The notes under the pieces were generated by a model. It searched no databases and was not told the DNA's origin. It saw only the letters and a list, made by a program, of their open reading frames with translations. DNA of 64,000 bases, taken from positions 372,001 to 436,000 of the forward strand of contig JAFIGX010000022.1 of NCBI GenBank assembly GCA_017849455.1, written 5' to 3'. This DNA is from Pseudobacter sp. (GTDB lineage Bacteria > Bacteroidota > Bacteroidia > Chitinophagales > Chitinophagaceae). Both the position numbers and the translations under genes were made by a program. Positions 57,605 to 64,000 of this stretch are shown one piece after another. Numbering within the stretch: the first letter of the stretch is position 1; the number at the start of each line of letters is the position of its first letter.

Positions 57605-57706
57605 GCCATGGCAGCAAACCTGTTGCTGCTAATAAAAAGAAATATTCCCCCAGGCAGATCGAAGCACAGGGCTTACCGCACTGAGGGAATTGGATGAAGG
57701 ATATGA

Positions 57707-58204
57707 TCATTTTACGAGCTCCTGCTCGAAAAGCTCATCGAGACGTTCGTGCGATTGCAGAACGCCGTTTTCCATACCTGATTGCATCATGGCATCTCTG
57801 TCGGCCACGGACTGAAATACTGTATGATAGGTGAGCTTGGTCCTGTCGCCCGGCAATGCTTCGAAAGTCACCGTTTCGAGGCAGACGTGCCCGCTTTCCG
57901 GCAGTCCTTCAAATTCAAAGGTCTGGATATAACGTTCAGGCGCTTTCACTTCATGAAAGACACCGCGGAAACTATATTCATTACCCTGGCCATCTGCATG
58001 AATATACCGGTAATTGCCGCCGTTCTTCGTTTCATATTTGTCGATCTTCATTTTGAGATCACGGGGGCCTAACCATTTGGACACCAGTTTGGGATCGGTG
58101 AATGCCTTGAATACGAGCTCACGGGGTGCTTCGAATTCCCTGGTGATGAAAGTTTCCTGCTTACCGGGCTCTGCGACGATGGTCGTTGGATTTTTCGTTG
58201 CCAT
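57707..58204 (-). CDS. SRPBCC/AHSA1-family protein
   Basis: 165 residues of the START-like fold: FITREFEAPRELVFKAFTDPKLVSKWLGPRDLKM, FRGVFHEVKAPERYIQTFEFEG, and HERLDELFEQELV at the end. This is the family that recurs next to ArsR-type regulators; some bind hydrophobic ligands. It is 69 bp downstream of the ArsR gene and shares its promoter. Confidence 0.88.
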   Translation of the reverse strand: MATKNPTTIVAEPGKQETFITREFEAPRELVFKAFTDPKLVSKWLGPRDLKMKIDKYETKNGGNYRYIHADGQGNEYSFRGVFHEVKAPERYIQTFEFEGLPESGHVCLETVTFEALPGDRTKLTYHTVFQSVADRDAMMQSGMENGVLQSHERLDELFEQELVK

Positions 58205-58273
58205 TGTAGTTGATTTTAATAGTGATACTTGATGGTTATTATTTCGTATAATATATACAGTTATACATACAGG

Positions 58274-58612
58274 TTATTTCCTTCCTCCCTTTTTCCTGCC
58301 TTTCTTCTGCATTTCGATCAACAGGTCGTCGATCAATTCGAACCTTTCTGCCCATAGCTTTCGATATTGTTCTACCCAGGCGGACACAGCGCTCAACGGC
58401 TGCAGCCGCGCTTCGCAATACCTTTCCCTTCCCTGCTTGCGGATCACGATAAGCCCGCACTCCGTAAGGATCTTGATATGCTGCGAGATCGCGGGCCTGC
58501 TCACGTCGAAGTTCTCCGCGATGGCGTTCAGATTCAGGGCCTTGTACGCTACCAGGTTGATGATCTCACGCCTGGTGGGGTCGGCTATTGCCTGGAAAAC
58601 ATCTCTTCTCAT
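58274..58612 (-). CDS. ArsR-family transcriptional regulator
   Basis: 112 residues. Winged helix: MRRDVFQAIADPTRREIINLVAYKALNLNAIAENFDVSRPAISQHIKILTECGLIVIRKQGRERYC. The metal-binding Cys motif (ELCVCDL) of ArsR/SmtB sensors is absent (NLNAIAENFDV), so it does not sense metals that way. The C-terminus is very basic (KKGRKKGGRK). Followed by the AHSA1-type gene; such pairs are common and probably sense an organic ligand. Two operator copies flank its -7 box. Confidence 0.9.
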   Translation of the reverse strand: MRRDVFQAIADPTRREIINLVAYKALNLNAIAENFDVSRPAISQHIKILTECGLIVIRKQGRERYCEARLQPLSAVSAWVEQYRKLWAERFELIDDLLIEMQKKGRKKGGRK

Positions 58613-58637
58613 CGTTCAGGAATTATCAGGTTAATAT

Positions 58638-58684
58638 GTAAGTGATCGCTTACAAATTTATACGTAAGCGATCACTTACGCAAA
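58638..58684 (-). promoter_or_regulatory. ArsR/AHSA1 promoter flanked by two operators
   Basis: Operators GTAAGTGATCGCTTAC (58638-58653) and GTAAGCGATCACTTAC (58664-58679) are reverse complements and 26 bp apart. Between them, CAAATTTA (58653-58660; TAAATTTG on the minus strand) is a perfect -7 box, and CAAA at 58681-58684 (TTTG) is a -33 box with a 20-bp spacer. So two dimers on the same DNA face region would cover the promoter: autorepression is very likely. ArsR starts 26 bp below the lower operator. Confidence 0.8.
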
Positions 58685-58868
58685 TTTTTCTTTGATTATT
58701 TTTCCGGGATGTTTTGGCAGATGAATGACCCCCTGAAAAGGGTTGACGATCATTTCATAGATAGAGGTGACACCCAGTAATGCTAAAATCCTTGCATAAA
58801 AAGCAAATCTTTTGGACCGCTGTTTCCAATTTTTTATGGTAATTGGCGCATTATTCTAAAACCCGATC

Positions 58869-60281
58869 ATGAAACAGCCAATGTATCCCGGAAATAACTC
58901 GATATTGAAAGCGCCTGCCCTGCTCCTTGTATGCCTGTTGATGGGGGCCGGCACTCTTTCTGCCAAATCTATACTCGTAAGGTCCATTGCCGAACTGCAG
59001 AAAGCGATCGACGAGGCAGCGCCCGGCGATATCATCACCGTAGCAAACGGCGTGTACACCACCACGGAAAATATTTCTGTCCGCAGCAGCGGCACTGCAT
59101 TTCAGCCCATCCTCATTGCCGCTCAAAAAACAGGTGCAGTCGAGATCAAAGGCGCCGGCGGCTTCCGGCTCGAAAGCTCCGCTGCCTACATAGTGATCCA
59201 GGGCTTCCTGTTCACCCATGCATCCGACAAAGCCCAAACATCGCCCGGCAGCCGTTTCTGCCGCTGGACGCATAATATTTTCCAGACCGTTGGAGAAGGG
59301 AATTATCTCAGCCTCATGGGCAGCGATCACCAGGTCGACTACAATACTTTCCGGCATAAGAACGCATTGGGAAAATTCATAGGTGTACGGGGTGAAGGGA
59401 ACCAGATCGCTGAAAGGCTTTGGATACATCACAACTATTTCTTCGATTTCCTTCCACAAAAAGGCAACGGCGCAGAAGCCCTTCAGTTCGGGCTGAGCGG
59501 CTATAGCCTTTCTTCCAGCCATAGCCTTCTCGAGTATAACCTGTTCGAGCAATGCGCCGGGGAGAACGAACTGATCTCCGTAAAAGCTTCCTTCGTGACC
59601 ATTCGCTTCAATACCATCCGGGATTGCAAAGCCCAGTTCACACTCAGGCATGGCAACCATTGTGAGGTATATGGCAATTATTTTTTCCGCACGCCCGGTC
59701 TCCGCATTTTTGGCGACGACCATATCATCCACAGCAATTATTTCGAGGACTGCAAGCCGGCCCTCAATATAGGCAACGGTGGGGCGGAAGTGGCCGATGG
59801 GGCAGACCTGCGCTCGCATGACCGGCCAGACAGGATACTGATCCTGTTCAATACGCTGGTCAATAATGAAGAGAATATTACACGCAATACCCGTGATAAC
59901 GGGATCGGTTCCACCTTCATCACCATTGCTTATAATATTATCCAGGGCGGTGGCGAAGCAGTCAGCATCAAAGGCCCTGATTTCGTTCACCCTGTTTGGA
60001 AAGGCAATATCATTTTCAATACCAAAGGCGCAGGCCAGTTGCCTGATTCCGCCTATGTGAAAACAGACCCTCTCCTGGTGAAAGATCCCAGCGGTATTTT
60101 CCACCTGCAAAAGAATAGCCCTGCCATCGGCGCTGCCAAAAACGATTTTCGTGGCATCACTATCGATATGGACGGGCAATTGCGCAAAGCTCCCCTCGAT
60201 GCAGGCGCCGACCAGTTCTCTACCCAACCGGTAAGGGCCAGGCAGCTTTTTCCGAAAGATGTGGGGCATGAGGCGCAGTAA
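58869..60281 (+). CDS. Polysaccharide lyase family 6 (alginate/chondroitinase B-type)
   Basis: 470 residues. Signal peptide to about residue 32 (GAGTLSAK), then a parallel beta-helix. PL6 features: AELQKAIDEAAPGDIITVANGVYT, FRHKNALGKFIGVRGEGNQ, GENELISVKASFVTIRFNTIRDCKAQFTLRHGNHCEVYGNYFF (with the catalytic Lys and Arg of the family), and IRIFGDDH-type LRIFGDDHIIHSNYF. It depolymerises alginate or a related uronic acid polymer by beta-elimination. No SusC/D genes or other alginate genes lie next to it. A long antisense frame is an artefact. Confidence 0.9.
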   Translation: MKQPMYPGNNSILKAPALLLVCLLMGAGTLSAKSILVRSIAELQKAIDEAAPGDIITVANGVYTTTENISVRSSGTAFQPILIAAQKTGAVEIKGAGGFRLESSAAYIVIQGFLFTHASDKAQTSPGSRFCRWTHNIFQTVGEGNYLSLMGSDHQVDYNTFRHKNALGKFIGVRGEGNQIAERLWIHHNYFFDFLPQKGNGAEALQFGLSGYSLSSSHSLLEYNLFEQCAGENELISVKASFVTIRFNTIRDCKAQFTLRHGNHCEVYGNYFFRTPGLRIFGDDHIIHSNYFEDCKPALNIGNGGAEVADGADLRSHDRPDRILILFNTLVNNEENITRNTRDNGIGSTFITIAYNIIQGGGEAVSIKGPDFVHPVWKGNIIFNTKGAGQLPDSAYVKTDPLLVKDPSGIFHLQKNSPAIGAAKNDFRGITIDMDGQLRKAPLDAGADQFSTQPVRARQLFPKDVGHEAQ

Positions 60282-60354
60282 TGGTCCGGTCACACCGTTA
60301 AAACACCTTTTACAAAACCGGTAAAACCCCTCCGGACAGGCTTGGGCATGAGTA

Positions 60355-60362
60355 TACCTTTA
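60355..60362 (+). promoter_or_regulatory. Candidate -7 box of the 60.4-kb operon
   Basis: TACCTTTA, one base from TAnnTTTG, 38 bp upstream of the ATG at 60401. No TTTG at the right distance. Confidence 0.3.
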
Positions 60363-60400
60363 ATATGACTTTCTTATCAGGTCATATTAAATATTAAACC

Positions 60401-60868
60401 ATGCCTAAACCACTCAACTACCTGCTTGCAACCCTCATCGGACTTGCCTGCATAGCCTTTCTGTATGGGATCGCCAGGGCTTGCATCATTTCGTTGAAAA
60501 AGGAACCGGATATTTCCCAGATGCCATCCTTTCTATCGAGCGTTGTAACCAGCATCGCCGCCATCTTCGCTACCAATCTCGGTGCTGTACTCGGTATCAC
60601 CATTTCCAATCCCCAATCGATATTGAGCAGGTCCGAGAACTGGATCCCTTTCAATATCACCGCAACAAATGCACCTACAGCATTCCAGGTGACCGCCTGT
60701 TACATCTATGTGGTCGGGCTGCTGGCGGCTGCTATAGTATGGGCCCGCAAGAATTTCAGTGCTGATCCTAAGGCTATTATCCCACTGATCCCTGAGCTCA
60801 CCAAATCCTTACTGGGCGTGATGATCGGGGCATTGGCCATTTCCCTCAATGTACCCAAACAATCCTAA
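60401..60868 (+). CDS. Unknown 155-residue membrane protein
   Basis: Four hydrophobic segments at about residues 8-28, 44-68, 94-114 and 130-149. The N-terminus is MPKPLNYLLATLIGLACIAF; a stretch ISLKKEPDISQMPSFL lies between the first two. I recognise no family. It opens a tight operon (gaps of 11 and 9 bp to the next two genes), so the three products likely work together. Confidence 0.6.
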   Translation: MPKPLNYLLATLIGLACIAFLYGIARACIISLKKEPDISQMPSFLSSVVTSIAAIFATNLGAVLGITISNPQSILSRSENWIPFNITATNAPTAFQVTACYIYVVGLLAAAIVWARKNFSADPKAIIPLIPELTKSLLGVMIGALAISLNVPKQS

Positions 60869-60879
60869 CGTATTATTGT

Positions 60880-62226
60880 ATGAAAGCAAAGGCCCTCCTT
60901 TTCCTGATCGCAGGTTTGTCAATGACCACTATCTCGAACGCGCAACCGAATTACCGGGTCCGGGTGAGGAATGGGGTGGAATATATCTTACCTCCTGCCT
61001 CCAACTTATTATTCAGAAAAGACAGTGTTCCTAAAGACAGGTTCACTTATTTTTATATAGTCATCCAGAACCTGGGAGGCGATTACAGTGCTGCTGTCAA
61101 CAGTATTCGACAGGCCCAGTCATGGCATGGAAGCATTGATTATTTTACCACTACTTCTGCCAGGATTGGAGAGCGACTGCATGATGCCATATCGGGAAAG
61201 GGGTGTCAATGCAATACATGCGACGGCCAAACTTTCAAAATAGGCCCACTCGATCCCATTGGCCAATCGATCTTTATCCAACTCAATTACCGGCAACTCA
61301 CATTACCCGGTCCGGCGCCCAGGTTCGATAAATTGGCCAGAGACCTCCTGCTGGCTTTATACAGCTTCGAAACAAAAGCAGGGAATGTTTGTCCGGGTTC
61401 CATTACATGGCCACCAGGTATTTCGCAGGAGATCATTGAAAAGATCTTCGAGCTGGTCCCTGTTCCACAGGCCAGCTCATTGTCGAGGTTTGCATTTACC
61501 GCGAACAATGTAGAAAGCTTTGTGCTCCTGAACCCGAAAATTATATTGAAGGTAGACAGGCAGTCATTATACACTCCCAAAAATCCACCGGAAAAATGGA
61601 ATTACAACCTGGAATCACAGGTGCTTATTACTTTTTATAAAAATGATCAGGGACAGATCAGGCAGATCCCCTTTCTTCAATTAAATACAGGGATGAATGA
61701 TGATCCTTTCCCGTCCAATAGCCTGATCAAAGATGATAACTATTCTGCCCTCCTGACTTCTTCCGGTGACCTTCAACTTTCGGAAAATACCAGGTGGTCC
61801 CATTATATCGCACTCTACCAGAATTATATGAAGCGGAATAGCCATGCATCCTCGAGAGGGGTTGACGATAACGCGCGTTCTGAGGATAAGGATGCTTTTA
61901 TCGGCAACACCATGCTTCTGCTGAATAATAACCTGGCTGTTCTCCTCACTACACCGGGAGATCCCTCCCACGTGAAGGCCACCTTCGCCAGTGGCGCAAT
62001 ATTGAATGCCGGATTCTCGAGGACCCTGATGCAGCCAATGATCCATATTACACTGAATGGGACACCGACGACTGTTCAGTTAGGTAGCAGCTTGTCAATG
62101 CTCAGTCAGCATATCCCGATAGGCGACAGCTTCACACTATACAGGCTTCACCAGGGAAAATTCAAAAAAATAAAATATGCGAATCCGGCAACCCTGCTCC
62201 TGCCCGGTGATAAAATCTCTTTCTAA
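60880..62226 (+). CDS. Unknown exported 448-residue protein
   Basis: Signal peptide MKAKALLFLIAGLSMTTISNAQ, no lipobox Cys. Middle part has a small Cys cluster (GKGCQCNTCDGQTF, about residues 107-120) followed by PLDPIGQSIFIQLNYRQL. The end (residues about 390-448: VQLGSSLSMLSQHIPIGDSFTLYRLHQGKFKKIKYANPATLLLPGDKISF) looks like a beta-grasp-type domain as in capsule or polysaccharide-export SLBB parts, but this is a guess. No family is recognised. Second gene of the operon. Confidence 0.6.
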   Translation: MKAKALLFLIAGLSMTTISNAQPNYRVRVRNGVEYILPPASNLLFRKDSVPKDRFTYFYIVIQNLGGDYSAAVNSIRQAQSWHGSIDYFTTTSARIGERLHDAISGKGCQCNTCDGQTFKIGPLDPIGQSIFIQLNYRQLTLPGPAPRFDKLARDLLLALYSFETKAGNVCPGSITWPPGISQEIIEKIFELVPVPQASSLSRFAFTANNVESFVLLNPKIILKVDRQSLYTPKNPPEKWNYNLESQVLITFYKNDQGQIRQIPFLQLNTGMNDDPFPSNSLIKDDNYSALLTSSGDLQLSENTRWSHYIALYQNYMKRNSHASSRGVDDNARSEDKDAFIGNTMLLLNNNLAVLLTTPGDPSHVKATFASGAILNAGFSRTLMQPMIHITLNGTPTTVQLGSSLSMLSQHIPIGDSFTLYRLHQGKFKKIKYANPATLLLPGDKISF

Positions 62227-62235
62227 ACTCATTGT

Positions 62236-64000
62236 ATGAAACTTCAGCAACATCCCGCATATCGCCAATTTTACATCGCAGCCGGTAACAAGCATCTCCT
62301 TGTGTTCGCAAAGGACATCGCCCCTGCGGAGATCAACCTGGAAGATCTTTTCAACATCGCGTCCGACAAAAAATTTCTCCTCATTTTCCTGTTCGAAGAA
62401 TATACGGATGCGGTGCTGGGAAATTCTGTGACCGGCCTCGATACCGCCATTGAAAGATTCCCTAAAAGCATCTGGTGGATACAGGATTTTCTCAATAATG
62501 CCATCGATATTCAAAACAGGCCCTCACTGCTTTTAAAAGCAGATGCCGGTAATCTCACCGGCTCATTCAGTAATTATTCCTACGATAATAACTTCTTCTT
62601 CAATACCAATGGGAATAAGCCTGTAGTCCGCTTTTCCAATGATCAGATCAGCCTTGCAGCCCCCACCCGCATGGAATTGAAGATCGACGATAGTTTTCTC
62701 GGATTTACGCAGGCAGTCATCCTGCTCAACAAGGAGAACACAGGCGCCCTGAACTTTGTCAACAACCGGAATACCAGCCTGGTCCAGCCTGTTTCTCCCT
62801 ACCTCGTCAAAAATGCCGACCGCACGGCTATCCATTATTTCGATATTACCGACTACAATAAGAATTCCGAGATCGAAGTATTTTATTTTCCCTATCCGAA
62901 GAAGAGCGTCTTTAACAAAACGGATGAACCGGGGCTTCTGACAAGGTTCATACTCCGAAAAAAAAATATCAGGACCAACCTGGTCGATCACAGGGGCTCA
63001 CAGCTCCTGCTCAACAGTGATCTCCAGGCAAAACTGGGCTATACGGAAGTGGAGGAAGATGGAACGGTGTATGGTCCTTATTTTTATTTCATCCCAACCG
63101 GGCAGGCTGAGTTCCTGCATACCGGCAATCATATACAACTGGGCTTCAACGGTACAGAATCCATTACCAATGGAACAGGGAAACTGAAAATTGATTTCGT
63201 AAAAAGCAACACCATGTTATCGGATGGAGAAGACCTCCTTCCTTCCCTTAATTCCTGCACCACCAAGCCCAAATTGCTTTACGATGCTTACAATCACGAT
63301 GCTGAAAAATCACCGCTGTTCAACAACACCGATCATCACCTCGAGCAAAAATTATTCATTGTCGATAATGCCGTTTCCAGGGAAGTTGCCTATGAAGCAA
63401 TCCCTATCAAAACCACGGCCAGTCCAGACCCATTGCCGCTGATACCGACACTTTCCTTCAAAGACAATCCAGGTTTGGCAGTCCTTGAAAAAGTATTCAC
63501 CCGGATCAGAATGAAGCAGCATACGCAGACCCTCGCACCGGCGCGGGCCCAGGTGATGACTGCCGACAGCAGCTATGTAACCCCACAGGGATTCCTTCGA
63601 AGCAACCAAACACTGGATTTCATTAAGCCCGTTACTGCCAAAAATAAAGATGACCGTCACCTGCAATTCAGGTTCGAAGGCGTAACGCTGCTATCCGATT
63701 TCAATCTCTCGCTCTCCAAGGAAGATGTCTTTTTCGTGCTCAGGCCATCCATGTTGCAAAGAACGGAAAGGGCTAGCATCATATTCGATATAAGAGGCTT
63801 CACTGTTGAATTGAAAGAATTCAACAGAACACCCGTGCCTGGTCCCAAAGACGATACTTTCATCATTTTCAAATTCAGCCGGTATAGCTTCAACGAGTTG
63901 TTGAACGATCCTACCCGGTGGAGCAATTTCGGATCGTATAGACCCAACCCCACCGCTGCTCTCAAATTGATAGAAGATATACAGAATAATACAAAATTCC
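62236..64000 (+). CDS. Unknown large protein, cut by the window edge
   Basis: ATG at 62236, open for at least 588 codons to the end of the window. Begins MKLQQHPAYRQFYIAAGNKH and has no signal peptide. Rich in Asn, Phe, Asp and strand-like segments: FLLIFLFEEYTDAVLGNSV, TAIERFPKSIWWIQDFL, FTVELKEFN. Repeated features such as GFTQAVILLNKENTGAL and GYTEVEEDGTVYGPYFYFIP suggest a beta-rich structural protein or a multi-domain one. No family is recognised. It starts 9 bp after the previous gene. Confidence 0.65.
   Translation, partial: MKLQQHPAYRQFYIAAGNKHLLVFAKDIAPAEINLEDLFNIASDKKFLLIFLFEEYTDAVLGNSVTGLDTAIERFPKSIWWIQDFLNNAIDIQNRPSLLLKADAGNLTGSFSNYSYDNNFFFNTNGNKPVVRFSNDQISLAAPTRMELKIDDSFLGFTQAVILLNKENTGALNFVNNRNTSLVQPVSPYLVKNADRTAIHYFDITDYNKNSEIEVFYFPYPKKSVFNKTDEPGLLTRFILRKKNIRTNLVDHRGSQLLLNSDLQAKLGYTEVEEDGTVYGPYFYFIPTGQAEFLHTGNHIQLGFNGTESITNGTGKLKIDFVKSNTMLSDGEDLLPSLNSCTTKPKLLYDAYNHDAEKSPLFNNTDHHLEQKLFIVDNAVSREVAYEAIPIKTTASPDPLPLIPTLSFKDNPGLAVLEKVFTRIRMKQHTQTLAPARAQVMTADSSYVTPQGFLRSNQTLDFIKPVTAKNKDDRHLQFRFEGVTLLSDFNLSLSKEDVFFVLRPSMLQRTERASIIFDIRGFTVELKEFNRTPVPGPKDDTFIIFKFSRYSFNELLNDPTRWSNFGSYRPNPTAALKLIEDIQNNTKF

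Noticed and set aside
58851..60293. 480-codon open frame on the minus strand
   Set aside because: It is exactly antisense to the PL6 lyase, whose signal peptide and catalytic motifs are clear. The antisense product has no family features.

Overview
The window is chromosomal DNA from a member of the Bacteroidota, most like a Chitinophagaceae bacterium (Chitinophaga/Niastella type). The signs are type IX secretion genes (porU, porV, gldJ, a PorP/SprF protein and a secreted protease with a C-terminal sorting domain), a FecI/FecR pair, a TonB receptor with a carboxypeptidase-regulatory-like N-domain, bacillithiol synthesis (bshA), weak Shine-Dalgarno signals, and promoters of the TTTG / TAnnTTTG type. 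Species cannot be fixed from the sequence alone.

Layout. 0-1.5 kb: an ECF sigma factor and a FecR-like anti-sigma factor that runs off the left edge. 1.9-10.8 kb: housekeeping and envelope genes (M28 peptidase, anmK, upp, PorP/SprF, 3-methyladenine glycosylase, EI24 membrane protein, RsmI-like methylase, bshA). 10.8-20.7 kb: a minus-strand block porU-porV-ispF-dut-DUF4292 lipoprotein-EnvC-like protein, with gldJ divergent from porU. 20.8-25.8 kb: murF, a CHAD protein, metZ, an OsmC protein and metX. 25.8-38.7 kb: a complete assimilatory sulfate reduction cluster on the minus strand (cysH, cysD, cysN, epsC, SUMT, cysJ, cysI, a sirohaem-synthase/TSUP-transporter fusion, and a TonB receptor). 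The CysH has the cysteine pattern of an APS reductase and no APS kinase is seen, so the route is probably sulfate > APS > sulfite > sulfide, feeding epsC (cysteine) and the nearby metX/metZ (methionine).

38.9-43.6 kb is a mobile element, AT-richer than its surroundings. It has perfect 25-bp terminal inverted repeats and an 8-bp target duplication (CAAAACCT), an IS1595-family transposase, and passenger genes: a HicB-like/small-protein pair, a DUF433/PIN-like pair, a DUF5678/retropepsin pair, an XRE regulator and a 48-residue basic protein. The two plus-strand pairs both overlap as TAATG. The region also holds a candidate small RNA and a candidate attenuator.

43.8-60.3 kb: altronate dehydratase, a 1765-residue type IX-secreted subtilase, an S9 peptidase, a HipA-like kinase/DUF3037 pair, a lipoprotein, a 55-residue membrane protein coupled to an SPFH protein, an ArsR/AHSA1 pair with a very clear operator-promoter, and a PL6 polysaccharide lyase. 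60.4-64 kb: an operon of three genes I do not recognise, the last cut by the window edge.

A second layer runs through the window: short palindromic elements made of reiterated words, in at least five word families, between and inside genes. In the best family the two arms of each copy match each other although copies differ. These elements supply stop codons, a start codon, an in-frame insert in anmK and apparently most of the signal peptide of the M28 peptidase. A separate 17-bp dyad, TCTAC-N7-(G/C)TAG-type, recurs at four places, all associated with the sulfur cluster.
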